Source: Cacajao melanocephalus (taxonomy: Eukaryota > Chordata > Mammalia > Primates > Pitheciidae). Taken from it: a stretch of 64,000 nucleotides of DNA. The notes under the pieces are model-generated. The model was not told the DNA's origin. It worked only from the letters and a program-made list of their open reading frames with translations, and did no database searches. Location: NCBI GenBank assembly GCA_963573385.1, contig CAUYLG010062937.1, positions 1 through 64,000 of the forward strand, read 5' to 3'. The position numbers and the translations under genes are program-made. Below are positions 1 to 13,750 of this stretch, one piece after another (position 1 is the stretch's first letter; every line of letters starts with the position of its first letter).

Positions 1-28
1 TCTAGTGATCCTCCCACCTCAGCCTCCC
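1..28 (-). repeat. Alu fragment at window edge
   Basis: The first 28 bases match the antisense Alu left arm (tgatcctcccacctcagcct). The rest lies outside the window. Confidence 0.6.
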
Positions 29-2070
29 TGAAACAGTTTTTTGAGGGTCAGAGTGACATTTCAGTTGCTAGGTCCAATTCTGCACTTCTGACTCCAGTGA
101 TATGGTAGGAAAGTTACAGTAGAAAATCCTCCAGGTACCAAAAAGTAGAATGTAAAATATAAAGAATATTTTGTATAATACATAACTCATCTGGCTTAAA
201 AAGAAATCCTCAGAATAAGATAAAGGGAGAGGAAGAAGTGTGGGTGGGGTGGGGAGGAAGAGAAACATATTAAGAATTCAGAGAAAGAACTGACCCACTG
301 AAATCTGAAGCTTTCTTATGAGTATTTTCCAATTAAACTCCATAGAAGTTTTTATTTGATATTCTGGAGAGTGACTGAACGCAAAAACCTAGATGTGAGG
401 AGTCATTTTACAAATCCTGCATAAAGCCAAGAGTCTCCAATGGCAGGCTATAGACTTTGTGAATGAGTGAACTAGAACTCAGATCTACTGCACAGAGATG
501 CAAAGAACTTGCCTTTCTCAGCCTTGGGCTGTGGTTGAAAGGGAAAATAGAGTGTCTGCATAGAATTTACAGTAACAAGTCTGGCCTCTTTTATTTTTGA
601 AGTTTGAAATCATGCTACTCAAGTGTTTTTGTTTTAAAGATAAGAATTGGATTTTAAAATAGGTTAGAACAGTAGTTATAGATGGCTGGCTCAGACAGAT
701 ATACATCCTTTCTAGGGAATAAACTTTCAACAGAAGCTTCCCAATATCCCATGAACAAAGTTTTAACAAAAATGAATTCCCAATAAGAAAAACAGAATCA
801 CAGAATACACAATACTAAGGCCACATGATAAGAGTCAGTAGAACTGAACAAACAAAAACAAAACCATACACATATGTATTAATATATGCATGCATATGTA
901 TTAATATACAAAATAAATCTCTCTAAAATGTTTGTGTATATGTATGTATATTTACATACACATAGTCCTACAAAATAACTTCAAATATTAGAATTATCCT
1001 ATACAAAATATAAAAATTAGGAAATTTTTTTAAGGAAAATAAATCAGAACATTGCTAATATGACTAAAAAGTAGATAGAGCTGAAGAGAGAATTGAGTTT
1101 AAAGATCAAGCTCAATAAAATTACACAAAATAGAGGAGAGAGAAATAATAAATGGAAAATATGAAAAAAGAATTAATAAAAATAAAGGTTAGAGGAGAAA
1201 GTTTAACTTACGACTCCAGAAGCTGGCTTCTGCAACTACTATTACCCTGAAGCTCTGACAGGAAGTTTCAAATTTGATGCAAATGCCAGTAACGATAGTT
1301 ATAGGGAATGCTTTTGGTGATGTTTTGGGAGGCATGAAGCACAGGGCCAGTTTTCTCTTCAGAGCATTTTTGACCAACGTTTTCCTCTGAACATTTGCTG
1401 AATACTGAGGCTGCACAGAGCAGGATGCTTGAAACATAAATGTCAAAAGTCCCTTAAAGCAGGGTGGCATTTTTCAGTATACTCTTAAGATTAGAGGTCT
1501 GGACAACTAGGGATAATTCTGTAAAATAAATCAAATATTTTGTTGAAAACTTTGAAGGGGCAAATCATCTGTATGAATCATCATACTAGGGCTGCAACCC
1601 AGATTTAACTGCTCATACTCTTGGATTAAGGAGAGAAATCTCTATTTTATCTGGTTAGCAGTGAGGAGAGAGAACCCTCTCTAGAGAAAGATCACATCTT
1701 TTGGAACCTCTATGGTTTTTAAAACATACCATCTGTCATTCCATGAAAGATTAGTAGGCATGCTGAAAAGGAGTACATGATCAAAATTCAAGAGGAAAAA
1801 CAGACAATAGAGACAGATCCTCAAGTGATTCTGATACTGGATTTAGCTGGCAAGAACTCTTAAATGATTATTGAAAAGGAATGCCTTTAAATGCATTTTA
1901 TTTAAGAGAATGCCTAAATAATCCTGAACAGAATGTTGGTAGAAATATGGACATTAAAGCCATTCTGATAAAATCTCAGATGGAAATGAGGAACATGTTA
2001 TTGGAAACTAGATGAAAAGTAATCCTTGTTACAAAGTGGCAAAGAGCTTGGCTAAATTGTGTTTATATAA
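29..2070. other. KANSL1L intron, AT-rich, no gene
   Basis: AT-rich intron. A 16-nt repeat catatgtattaatata occurs twice (871-886, 893-908). The stretch 1,020-1,200 is A-rich and may be degraded L1. Near 1,190-1,480 is more complex sequence that I could not assign. A MaLR-internal-like copy lies at 1,908-2,060 and is listed separately. Confidence 0.5.
1908..2060 (+). repeat. Direct repeat copy 1 (MaLR-internal-like)
   Basis: 153 bp aligned without gaps to 3,029-3,181, with about 15 mismatches by eye. An A-run (A9) follows about 20 nt later. Its flanks do not match those of copy 2. Confidence 0.85.
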
Positions 2071-2079
2071 TTCATATCT

Positions 2080-2515
2080 TTAAAAAAAAATAGAGAACAA
2101 GTAGAAAAAAACACATGATTTCACCAGATAATTAGAATCCTTTTTTAAAAAAGAACTATATAAACATTCTCAAACTGAAATTACAACATGGGGAATTAAT
2201 GCCTCACCAGATAAATTTAACTACAAATTAGGTGGAGCAGAAGATAAAATTAGTGTACTGAAAGACTAATTAATAGAAAACACTAAAATGGAAGCACAGA
2301 CATTAAAAAAAATACAGAAAGATAGAGAAATGTATGACTCGGCGGAAAAAAATCCATATATGTTATTGGAGCTCAGAAAAAAGGAGAAAGAATAAAGCAG
2401 AAGTAACATTTGAAAAATAATATCCTTCAAACTAATAAAGGACATCAACCCATAGACTCAAGAAGTTCTATGAACCTCCAAGAGAACAAATACATAGAAA
2501 TTACATCAAGGCATA
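2080..2515 (+). mobile_element. Decayed LINE-1, ORF1-region fragment
   Basis: A-rich sense-strand sequence resembling the old L1M ORF1 region (it ends with a stretch like the 'agaagttctatgaacctcc' motif). It is broken at about 2,515 by the MaLR element and resumes after 5,013. No intact frame. Confidence 0.65.
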
Positions 2516-2815
2516 TGTGATGGCTAATTTTATGTGTCTTGACTGGGCTAAGGGATGGTCAGATAGGTAGTAAAATATTATTTCTGGGTGTGTATGTGAG
2601 GGTGTTTCCAGAGGAGATTAGCATATGAATTTTTAGACTAAATAAAGATTGTCTTCACCAATGCAAGTGACCATAATTCAGTCTGTCGAGGGTGTGACTA
2701 GAAGGTGGAGGAAAGATGAATTTGCCATCTCTGCTTGAGCTGGCATATCTCCTGCTCTTGGACATTTTTTTTTTCTCTCTCAGTTCTGATTTTTTGGAAA
2801 GTTATGACTAACACA
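2516..2815 (+). mobile_element. LTR-like segment 5' of MaLR internal region
   Basis: It begins TGTGATGGCTAATTTTATGT and ends ...gactaacaca, giving LTR-style TG...CA ends. It lies directly before a primer-binding-site-like ttggtactgag. It does not resemble the LTR at the other end of the element (4,392-4,720). Subfamily not assigned. Confidence 0.55.
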
Positions 2816-4391
2816 TATTTTGGTACTGAGAAGTGAAAGTGCTGCTATAATGAATACCTGAAAATGTCGAAGTGGCTTTGGAGCTGGGTAATGGATAAAG
2901 GCTGGAAGAGTTTTGAGGTTCGTGCTAGAAAATACCTACATTATTGTGACTGGATCTTTAAAAGTGGTTCTAATGAGGGCTCAGAAGGAAAAGAGGAGCA
3001 CTTTGGAGAAAGCCTCCATCTTCTTAAAGAATGCCTAAATAATCCTGAAGAGAATGTTGGTAGATATATGGACATTAAGGCCATTCAGGTAAAACCTCAG
3101 ATAGAAATGATGAACATGTTATTGGTAACTAGAGGAAAAGTAATCCTTATTATAAGGTGGCAAAGAGCTTGGTGAAATTGTATTCATGTTCTAGTGTTTT
3201 GTGGAACGTAGAAATTGCAGCAATGAAATTGGATATTTGGCTGCAAAAATCTCTTAGAAAATTGCAGAAGGACCGACCTGGTTCCTCCTTCTGACTGCTT
3301 ATGGTAGAATGCCTGAAAACAGGACTAGAAGTGGAATTGTTAATAAAAAGGGAAGCAGGACTTAAAAATTTTGAAGTCTTAGCTTGTTCATATTGTAAAG
3401 AAAGAGAAAGCCTGCTTTAGAGGAAACACTAAGGGTGTGGCAAAGGGGCCTTTGGATAAAGAGATTAGTATGGATCATCCATCTCTACAGAAGCCAGAAG
3501 ATATTCTCCAAGACAATAGAAGGATGACCCTGAAGGCAATTTAGAGATAATGGAGGATGCCCCTCCAAGCATAAGGCCCAGAGTGCCAAGTCCCTTGGGA
3601 CAAAGAAGTTTCAAATATGGAGCCACCTGAGCCTGTGAGACCTCAGCATACACTTCTCAATAGAACCTTACATTATGGGTTCTGCTCCCTAACACTGGCT
3701 TCTTTAAGGTATGGCTCTGGTGAGCCTGGTATAGTGATGTGATGGCCAACCCTGCAGGCAGCACAGGTGGTAGATTTGGGTGGTGTCTATACAGTGTCTG
3801 CCAATACTTAGGGAGCCGTGGCTTAGGTTATGCCTGGCAAAGGCACTGGTGCATGATTCTAGCCTGGGAGAGCCACAGTCCCCTGACCCCAAATCAGCTT
3901 GAATGGCAGAGACAGAATAGCCATCTGGAAGAGCCACAAGCATGGGACTCCAGCCAATAATAGCTGAGGAGATGGGACCATAGCCTACTGTGTCTAAAAG
4001 GCAGAGCATCAAGCAGAAGGTTATTGTGGAGGCTTCAGGTCTAAAGGAGTTTGCCCTGTTAGGTTTTAGACTTGCTCAGAATCTGTCATTTCTTTCTTCT
4101 TTCCTATTCCTCTCTTTTGGAATAAGAATATCTATCCTGTGCCTCTCCCACCATAGTATTTTGGAAGCACAAAACATGTTGGTTTTAGAGGTTCACAGTT
4201 GGAAAGCAGTTTGCCTCAGGATGAATTGTACCTTGAGTGTCACCCATATCTGATTTAGCTGATATTTAGATGATATTTTGGACTTTGGATTTTTTTAGTT
4301 GATGCTGGAATGAGTTAAGACTTGGGGTATGGGGATGGAATGAAGTATTTTGCATGTGAGAAGTACATGTATTTTGCGGGGCTGGAGTGCA
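2816..4391 (+). mobile_element. MaLR (ERVL-type) internal region, degenerate
   Basis: The sequence follows the known non-coding internal region of the MaLR/THE1/MST group. After the primer-binding-like site comes 'gctgctataatgaatacctg', and near the 3' end 'gctggaatgagttaagactt' just before the 3' LTR. The open frames inside are short and do not encode retroviral proteins. Confidence 0.75.
3029..3181 (+). repeat. Direct repeat copy 2 (MaLR internal)
   Basis: Partner of 1,908-2,060 in the same orientation, 1,121 bp apart. This copy sits in its natural place within the MaLR internal region. Confidence 0.85.
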
Positions 4392-5012
<621 letters not shown>

Positions 5013-5025
5013 AAGACAGAATCTT

Positions 5026-5850
5026 ATGGTAAGCCTGCTAAAAAAGTAAAGACATAGAATAAAAAATGAAAGGAGTGAAAACAAAAACGGCATATTACTT
5101 TCAAATGGGGGCAATAATAAAACCTATAGCTACCTAATCAGCAGAAATAATGAGAACCAGAAGAATGAAACTATCCTGAAAGAAAAAAAAGCCAACCCAG
5201 AATTCTATATCCACAAAAATATCATTAAAAATGATAAGGTGCAAATGTTTCAAACAAGTAAAAACTGAGAGAAAGCAAACCTACACTATGATAAATAGCA
5301 AAGGGAGAAGTAATGTGATCCCACATGGAAGTAAGGAGTTGTAAGAGGGAGCTAAGAGCGATGAGACAAGAAAAATATATGGGTAGTATACATGAATGTT
5401 GATGATTTAAACAATAATAGCAATATATTATGGGGTAATAAATATATGTAGAATTAAAATGCCTAACAATGATAATGCGAAAACAGGAGAGTAAATGGAG
5501 TTCTAATGTTCTAGTATTTTCAGGAAAATGGTAAAAAGAATAATTTGTGTTATACTGTAAAAGCCAACTGGCTAAAGATACACATTGTAATGTCTATAAA
5601 ACCCACTAAAAGAAAATAAAAGAATGCATAAATATAAATTAAGAGATGGGAAAAATATAAGAAAATATTTTATTAATCTTAAAGCAAAGTAGGAATCAAT
5701 GAAATATAAAACAAGCATACAATATAGAAGGTGAACAAGTCCAGTTGCTGGCTCCTTGAAGAGGTTAATAAACTTGATAAACTCCTAGCAGGATTCTTCA
5801 GGAATAATCTAAGTTTTTGTTTGAAATTTTAAAAAATCGGTTAAAATTGC
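5026..5850 (+). mobile_element. Decayed LINE-1 continued (ORF1 end to early ORF2)
   Basis: The L1 of 2,080-2,515 resumes. The stretch near 5,190-5,290 resembles the L1 'accagaattctatatccac' region, and near 5,740-5,800 the start of ORF2 (gaagaggttaataaacttga). Many stops. Non-functional. Confidence 0.65.
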
Positions 5851-6152
5851 GGCTGGGTGCGGTGACTCATGCCTGTAATCCCAGCACTTTGGAAGACCAA
5901 GGTGGGCTGGATCACTTGAGGTCAGGAGTTTGAGACCAGCCTGGCCAACTAGTGAAGCCTGGTCTCTACTAAAAATACAAAAAGTAGCTAGGCGTGGTGG
6001 CACATGCCTGTATTCTTAGCTACTCAGGAGACTGAGGCAAGAGAATCACTTGAACCCAGGAGGCGGAGGTTGCAGTGAGCTGAGATCCTGCCATTGCATT
6101 CCAGCTTGAGTAACAGAGCAAGACTCTGTCTCAAAAAATAAAATAAAAAACA
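5851..6152 (+). mobile_element. Alu, full length
   Basis: Sense Alu starting ggctgggtgcggtgactcat and ending in an A-rich tail of about 25 nt. It interrupts the decayed L1. Confidence 0.93.
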
Positions 6153-6229
6153 AAATCTGTTTCCTTGAGTAATGGGATCTGATGGTTAAGAAAGAGAAAA
6201 AAAAAAGAAAAAGAAAAAAAGAAAATCTG

Positions 6230-6790
6230 TTAAATGCAATTTGTCACTTTAATAGAGTACAGAAGAAAAGTCATATCATTTTATTAGGTTCAGAAAAAGC
6301 ATATGATTAAATTCCACATTAATATATTTTTTAAAGTTCTTTTGGCAAGCTAGGAATATATTCTGATAAAGAACATACCAAAAAAAAAAACCCTGCAATA
6401 CGTATCATTCTTATTCTGATAAATTAAAAGCATTCCCATTACAATCAGGAATAAAATATACATGTTTCCTTTGATCATTTTTTAAATTATTGAATTGGTG
6501 AACCCATCCAGCATGGTTGGAATTCCATAAATAATAATAAAACTAGTGGGATTGAAAGAAAAAAAAATCATACTGTTATTATTTGCAGCTAGTATGTTTA
6601 GATAATAGAAGACTAGAAGAAGCTATATATTATTAGAAAAAGTTTATAGCAAAGTTGTAGTATACATTCAATATATGAAAGTTAATTGTATTTTTAAATC
6701 CCTTTTATGATTGAAATAATAAATATTAAAGTTAATTGGGAATACATGTAGCAAAATATTTGTAAACCTTTTGTAGAATTGGAAAACTTT
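6230..6790 (+). mobile_element. Decayed LINE-1 ORF2 (RT region)
   Basis: It retains the order of the L1 reverse-transcriptase region: aaagcattcccattacaatc, then the tatttgcagctagtatg block that corresponds to the active-site neighbourhood. Many substitutions and stops. It ends about 90 nt before the KANSL1L exon at 6,878. Confidence 0.6.
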
Positions 6791-6877
6791 ATTTAAAGAT
6801 AACTTACAAAATATAGAGATATGCCATCATTTATGGCTGCTTTGGCTGTGATAGTCTAATACGGTTTTTCATTGCAG

Positions 6878-7040
6878 ACTTTGCCTTCAAAAGAAACATT
6901 TTTAAATACTACACAAATGCCTTGCCTGCAATCGGCTTCAACTTGGAGTAACTATGAATACAATTCAAAGTCTTACCTATTAAGAGAACATGTATCAGAG
7001 TTAGATTCCTCTTTCCATTCTGTTCTGTCATTGCCATCAG
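6878..7040 (+). CDS. KANSL1L: KANSL1L coding exon (first in window)
   Basis: The acceptor ends ...attgcag and the donor is gtaagc. The exon enters in phase 0 with ACT (Thr) and leaves one base (G) over. The peptide starts TLPSKETFLNTTQMP and is rich in Ser, Thr and Asn. It has no recognisable domain and is probably part of the disordered middle of the protein. It begins just after the decayed L1 that fills the upstream intron. Confidence 0.9.
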
Positions 7041-7525
7041 GTAAGCCTCCTTGTAACAATTTCTAAGTAACGATATTTTCTATACTGAAATCTAATCCTC
7101 TAAATAAAGAGAATATAATAAAATCTTATTTTATCAATTGTTTTGTCAGTAGATATTAGAACTAAGCAATGCCTTGAGAATTAAATTTGTTATGGAGGAA
7201 TTAATCTAGTCACATGCACGGTTAATGTTCCATGTAAGTTGATTCTTTAATTCCTTCTAACCAATTTGATTTACTTTGGGAAATTACTAGGTTTTTATCT
7301 TGTTTGTTAAATTTTGAGCATTTTATTGGTAACACAGCTGTGCTGTTGAAATGTTTCTGAGTAACGTTAAATCAGTGTTCTTTTTTCTAATGTGTTGTTC
7401 TACATGGAGGTTTCCCTGCCATAAAATATTTCTCCATTTATAATCTGCATTGAATTTCTCCAAGAGGGGAGAAGACTGCCAATCTATAAATATAGTCAAT
7501 CTCAACAGTATCTGTAATCTATTAG

Positions 7526-8094
<569 letters not shown>

Positions 8095-8309
8095 ATCGTC
8101 TTTTCAATTCTCAAAATCAAGGAATTGATCCTATTTGTAAAGCACTATGTTTTGAACCTGTCTCCTTGCCCTGAATCTCAATTTAGTTTTTATCAGTAGT
8201 AGAGCGGCTTCTTAGCTACACCATACCTTGAAGTAAGTTTCTAACAAGAACTGTTTTATTCCATCTTTGAGGAAACTTTAATAATATGAAGAAATAATAA
8301 TCTATATAA

Positions 8310-8420
8310 CAATAATGATATAGCTGATATTTAGTCTTAAAATATACCGGGCCTTGTATATATTAAGCACACTACATTTTCTTGTTTAATTCTCACAACT
8401 CCATGAGAATACTTTTGTTC
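8310..8420 (+). repeat. MIR fragment
   Basis: The order gatatttagtc, tattaagcacactac, aattctcacaactccatgag follows the MIR core. Confidence 0.5.
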
Positions 8421-8554
8421 TGTGATGACATAACCCTGAGAGCTGGTATAAATACTCTTTATACTGAGACTCTTATGCCCCCCTCTAATAAATAAGATTA
8501 GATTGTTTACCTCCTATTTCATTATATCCATTCCTTCTTCTATTAATTTAATAA

Positions 8555-8720
8555 AATCTCAATACCTACTATACATAGGTACTAAATAAATGCTAGGATT
8601 ATAAATACAAACAAATCCCTCAAGGTACTTGCATTCTAGTTTAAAACAACTGAAATGTAAACTAATAAGTGCAATAAAATGCAATGAAATACTTTTATAA
8701 AATCTGACAGGTCACATGCA
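8555..8720 (-). repeat. L2-like fragment
   Basis: 'actaaataaatgctaggatt' and 'caaggtacttgcattctagt' match the L2 3' region. Degraded; orientation uncertain. Confidence 0.4.
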
Positions 8721-9150
8721 GTTACTAAGAAAGGTATACAGATGGAACAAGAACCTTTTCTCATTAGATCATGTTTCCCCACAAATCACAAAGAACAGTG
8801 GAAGAATTGGTGATATTCTCCTTATAAGAATAATATTGCTTTGGAGAAACAAATCCAACAAACTTATGTTTAGGTAAATGGAAAATATCAGAATCCTGAA
8901 ATGTTTAAGGAGCATTTTAAAGGACAATATTTAATTTATATTCCCATTTTCATCGTGTTACCTAATTTTCATATGACCATATTATAATACTGAGATTCAA
9001 ACTCATCTTACCTCTGTCCCCTGGAACAAACTCCATGATACTCATGAACTAATTTTTGCTTTGCATATTTTTCCACACTCGAGTATGGATCTGCCACTAA
9101 GGTACATCATTTGAAGAGATAATTTTTTTCCGTTTAAAATCCAGACCCAA

Positions 9151-9478
9151 CCAGGTGGGCACAGTGGTTTATGCCTGTAATCCCAATACTTGGGGAGGCT
9201 GAGATGGGGGGGAGGCTGAGATGGGAGGATCACTTGAGCTCAAGAGTTCAAGACCGGCTTGGCAACATAGTAAGACTTTGTCTCTAAAGAAAAAAAATTT
9301 TTAATTAGCCAGGCATGGGTTGTGCACCTGTAGTCTCAGCTGCTTGGGAGACTGAGGTGGGAGGATTGTTTGAGCCCAGGAGATTGAGAATGCAGTGGGC
9401 CAGAATCATGCTACTGGACTCCAGCTTGGGCAGTAGAGCCAGCCCCTGTCTCAAGAATAAAAGCAAATAAAAAATAAA
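9151..9478 (+). mobile_element. AluJ-like, with internal duplication
   Basis: Sense Alu. Within the left arm, ggaggctgagatggg occurs twice in tandem (about 9,194-9,225), a small local duplication. A-rich tail. Confidence 0.88.
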
Positions 9479-9574
9479 ATGCAGACCTTTCCTGGATCTA
9501 GCCTCATTAGTTTCCTTAAAAATAAAGTACCTTCTTTTTTTTCTTTAAAGTACCTTCTTTTAATAGCCATATTT

Positions 9575-9692
9575 TCATGGAGGCTGAGGTGGGTGGATCA
9601 ACTGAGGTCGGGAGTTCAACACCAGCCTGACCAACATGGAGAAACCCCATCTCTAAAAAAAAATTAAAAAATAAAAATAAATAATAAATAAA
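9575..9692 (+). mobile_element. Alu fragment
   Basis: Left-arm piece from ggaggctgaggtgggtggat to accccatctctaaaaaaa, then an AAAT-rich tail. Confidence 0.85.
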
Positions 9693-10484
9693 ATATGTTC
9701 TCAAGGAAAAGTTTAGGTGTCTTTTAATACATGCTTTTTAAGATGATTGGTTTTTTCGTTCTTGGCAAAAAACCTTTCATAAATGTGAAGCATATCGACT
9801 TCATTGCTTAACTCCTTTTTGATTGTGAGAGTACAGAATATAAACATAGTGAATTGAATGTCTCTAAGTCTCTATTTAGAAACAAAACTAGTTTGTCAAT
9901 AGGTTTTCATCTTTATAAAAGTAGATGCATTGTAATTTATAATATAGTAAATTAAGGGAATGTGAACCTTGATGTTTTCACAAAAGGTTACATCTGAATT
10001 ACAGCGGTTTTCTGCCAAGAAGTTAAAAGCATGTAATTATATTTTTTGGAACCTGCATTATTTCAAATGCAAAGATTGTAGGGATGGGATGGAATGGATT
10101 TAAGGTCAGCCAGATTTGGCTGATAGATTTTCTTAAAGACTTCTTGGGTATATTTATTTCCATTCATCTGTGAATAGCATTTATTAATATTTATAAATAC
10201 TGTTCATCTTATGTACTATTTTAAGAAGTTCATAAAGTTGTTTCTGTTAGCTTTTTAATTTGTTAATTAAGTACGCCTAACCAGAAATTTCTAAAATACT
10301 GCTACCAACATGCTTGGAAAGAGTATTTTGCCACTTCTGACAGTTGTTACATTTCAAACTTCTGCTTATTTTCTTAAGCTCATGTACTATTTATAGAAAG
10401 AAAGCGATTTTAATGTTACAGTCTGTAATCCTAGTATTACAAAGAGTGGTATTTGAAAATGCCTTTTTAATTTTATTTTTCCAG

Positions 10485-10592
10485 ATGTGCCTCTTCATTT
10501 TCACTTTGAAACATTGTTAAAAAAGACTGAAATAAAAGGCAGTCTTGCTGAAAATAAATTTATAGATGAATATATCCTATCTCCATCACCTG
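10485..10592 (+). CDS. KANSL1L: KANSL1L coding exon
   Basis: The exon is bounded by tttttccag and gtatgt. It enters in phase 1: the carried G plus AT gives Asp. It reads DVPLHFHFETLLKKTEIKG and ends ...ILSPSP plus one carried base. No domain is recognised. It is preceded by about 100 nt of T-rich intron. Confidence 0.92.
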
Positions 10593-10899
10593 GTATGTCA
10601 CATTTACAGTTCTTGTACTTTATATGCTTTTTATGTCTTTTCTACTTACTATTTTTTCATTCTAAGGGAATAAAATTTAATAAAATAAATGAAAATCCTT
10701 AATTTTTAATATTTTATAAATCATGTACACATAAAAAAATACAAGAACAATCTTAACATGAAATGTGTGATATCTATTGAATGATAATTATGAAACATTA
10801 TTGATAAATATAATAAAAATGTAAATAAATGTGGAGAAACAGTATTTCTATATAAGATCAATAAAGATATAAATTCTTCCTGATAGTTCATATGATTAA

Positions 10900-12030
10900 C
10901 GTAATGTAACTTGAAGTTCTCATAGAATTTGTTTAACTTAAAATAATTCTAAAGCACAAGGGAAGACCAAACAGAGGAAAATATAAAAGAAATTACTGTA
11001 AAAAGTTTTGAGAGAATCTAGCCCAACACATATATAGAAACAGGACAAAAATCTATAGTAATGTAGATTCTATTTTGCTTACATTTAAGAAAATAGATAA
11101 ATGAAGTAAACTCTATAGTTGATTATATATCAGGGAAGATTTGTGTATCAGTGGGAAATTAGAGAACCATTTGAAAATGTTACTGTTAGTCCTTCTCAGT
11201 AAAATTCTTTTACATATGTGTTTAATGCTATGAATCAGAATACTAGTTAATTCCAAGAACTGTAAATAAAACATTAAAACTACAAAATAAAACTTGAGGA
11301 AATTATATTGAAATGTTTATGAGTGCTGTGAATGGGGGTGAGGTCTATGCTTGGAAGCAATTAGAAGAAAGAAAATAACATATTTTGATTATCTACAAAG
11401 TTAAAATCTAAACATTGGAAAAGTCACATAACTCTAAGATACATTATTTCTACATGAAATAATTTACTTCAAAAACTCAAGAGTCAAATGAATACCTGTT
11501 ATAACTGGAGTCTTATTATAAAATAAATTTATAAAAATCAGCAGCTTTTGTAAGTACCAATAGTAACTACATAGCCTATGTAAAGGAATAAATTACGCTA
11601 GACACATTGACAATGAAAATATAAAATATTTTTTATCAAACTTAACAAATACCTACATGAGGACTACTACAAAAGTTTAGTGACAACATGAGGACATTCC
11701 TATACGGAGATAAATATCCTGTTCCTGTCAGAAGACAGTATCATAACTAAAGTTGTCAGTTTTTCCCCAAATTAATTTACAAGTGGAATATAATTCTAAT
11801 CAGAATCAGAAGTATTATTGGACCAAAATTATTCTGAAGTTTATCTCAGACAGAAAATGTTGAGGAATAGCCAATTAAATTTTTAGAAGATTAATAGCAG
11901 GACTATGAAGTTATAATCATTAAAATATGGTGGTTCCGATAGAAGCCAGATCAAGGGAGCTTAAGAAAAGCCTAGAAACAGACAGTGATATTTCCTACCA
12001 TGTTGAAAAAATGGCCTAGTCAATAAATAA
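10900..12030 (+). mobile_element. Decayed LINE-1 ORF2 remnants
   Basis: Only 11,600-12,030 is recognisable. It follows late L1 ORF2 order (aattctaatcagaatcagaa ... aagcctagaaacagacagtg ... gcctagtcaataaa). The part before about 11,300 is AT-rich and less certain. Confidence 0.5.
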
Positions 12031-12049
12031 TAATAAATGATAATGAGAA

Positions 12050-12240
12050 CAACTACAGATTCTTATGAACCATCCTTTATATGTCAGCACTGGTTGAAGG
12101 GCTTTATATTACTTATTTAAGTCTAACTCTTGTGAGGTAGGTATTATTATTCTCCTTGGCTAATCTTCCCCAATCACAGTTGAGTAATAGAAAAGCCAGA
12201 ATTCAAACCCAAGCTCTATGTAAGTAAGTTTTGTTTGTAA
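12050..12240 (+). repeat. MIR
   Basis: 'ttatatgtcagcactggttg', 'gtgaggtaggtattattatt' and 'aattcaaacccaagctctat' occur in MIR order. Confidence 0.65.
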
Positions 12241-12404
12241 TCAGAGGCATTAAATAATGACTCTTTGCAAGAATTAAAAACTGAGATCACTACCTCATAA
12301 AGCACTTTAAAACAAATTTAAGGTGGATGAACATTAAAATACATTTCAGTTGGATTAAATAGTTAAAAATGAACGTCTTAAAAGAATAAGAGGAAAAGTG
12401 TACT

Positions 12405-12500
12405 TAATAATAATGAAAATAATAACTAATATTAACTGAGAGCTTATATGTCAGACACAGTGAGAATATTTACTACTTTTGCCTATAACATTAATGATTT
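12405..12500 (+). repeat. MIR fragment
   Basis: 'ctgagagcttatatgtcagaca' resembles the MIR 5' half. Short and degraded. Confidence 0.35.
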
Positions 12501-12719
12501 TGAACATTATAATCATCAGTTTGGGCATAACTATAGTAAAAACAGCACCTTCAAATATCTTGGATAACATTAAGAATTGATGCAAGCCTTTGGGGAGCTC
12601 TGTGAAATGGATTACAAGGCCTTTAAATTATGTGTTTTTGTATAAGCTCAGTGTGGTTTAAAAACTCCCTTGTTTAGTTTTGTACCTATTCCCAATAAAT
12701 GTTTACTGGACTGTTAACC

Positions 12720-12915
12720 CTGTATTCTGACCCAATTATTCCATTTCTAAGAATCTAGTCTAATCCTAAATATGAAACAGCCTTTATTCACAACTATATT
12801 CATCTTAACATGTTTTTGTGATAATGAAAAATTAGCAAAAACTTGAAGAACATAATAGGGCTATGGTTAAATAAATATACTACAGTGGAATATACAGCCT
12901 TAAAAAAAATATCTT
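12720..12915 (+). mobile_element. Old L1 3' region, first part
   Basis: It reads like the end of L1M ORF2 and the 3'UTR (ttccatttctaagaatctag, aatagggctatggttaaata, cagtggaatatacagcctt). It is interrupted by the Alu at 12,916. Confidence 0.6.
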
Positions 12916-13220
12916 AGCTGGGCGCAGTGGCTCACACCTGTAATCCCAACACTCTGGGAGGCTGAGGTGGGTGGATCACCTGAGGTCAGGAGTTCAAGAC
13001 CAGCCTAGCCAACATGGCAAAACCCTGTCTCTACTAAAAACACAAAAATTAGCTGGGGCGTCGTGGCACACACCTGTAATCCCAGCTACTTGGGAGGCTG
13101 AGACAAGAGAATTGCTCCAACCCAGAAGGCAGAGAGGTTGCAGTGAGCCAAGATTGCACCACTGCACTCCAGCCTGGGTGACAGAGTGAGACTGTCTCAA
13201 AAAAAAAAAGAAAAAAAAAT
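12916..13220 (+). mobile_element. Alu (AluS-like), full length
   Basis: Sense Alu beginning gctgggcgcagtggctcaca, with both arms and a broken A-tail. Confidence 0.93.
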
Positions 13221-13329
13221 CTTAAAAGTTAATATAAGCATGGAAACATATGTTGTGATATAAGAGAATTTTGTGATATAAAAGGATGAAAATATTTACT
13301 TCTGTGTCTGGTATAATTACAGCCATGTG

Positions 13330-13750
13330 GAAATATTTGTTCTTATATCAACCAAATGCAATGTGTGGACCTTGTTGAGATTGATTTAAACAAACCTGCT
13401 GTTTATACACACACACACAGTTTTTGAAACAATCAGAGAAATTTGAACATGGACTAGCTGTTAGATATTAATCAATTATTATTAATTTTGCTACTTATAA
13501 TATGCATTGTGGTTACATAAACCCATATGCACTTTTTCAGTTTGTTCAAGATTCACACAAACATATATGTAGATGAAGAGATATGTCTGAGATTTGCTTT
13601 AAAATACTCTAGCAAAAAAATTGATGGGAGAGATGAAACAAGATTGGTCATAAGTTGTTCACTGCTGAAGCTGAAGGATAGGTACATGGGAGTTCATTAT
13701 TCAACTCTCCTTTTGTGTTTGAGATTTTTCCACAGTAAAAAAGAGAAAAA
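13330..13750 (+). mobile_element. Old L1 3' end, second part
   Basis: 'ttggtcataagttgttcact', 'ggtacatgggagttcattat' and 'tttccacagtaaaaaag' match a common old L1 3' end. This explains the longest open frame in the window (13,527-13,916), which starts inside it. Confidence 0.6.

Noticed and set aside
1189..1470. 93-codon - strand frame that might be a processed pseudogene
   Set aside because: I could not match it to a known protein, and no poly(A) tail or target duplication is visible. A translated search would decide; a hit to one gene with an A-tail would support it.
3704..4012. Overlapping open frames on both strands near 3,700-4,250
   Set aside because: They lie in the MaLR internal region, which is non-coding in this group. 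No retroviral domain is present.
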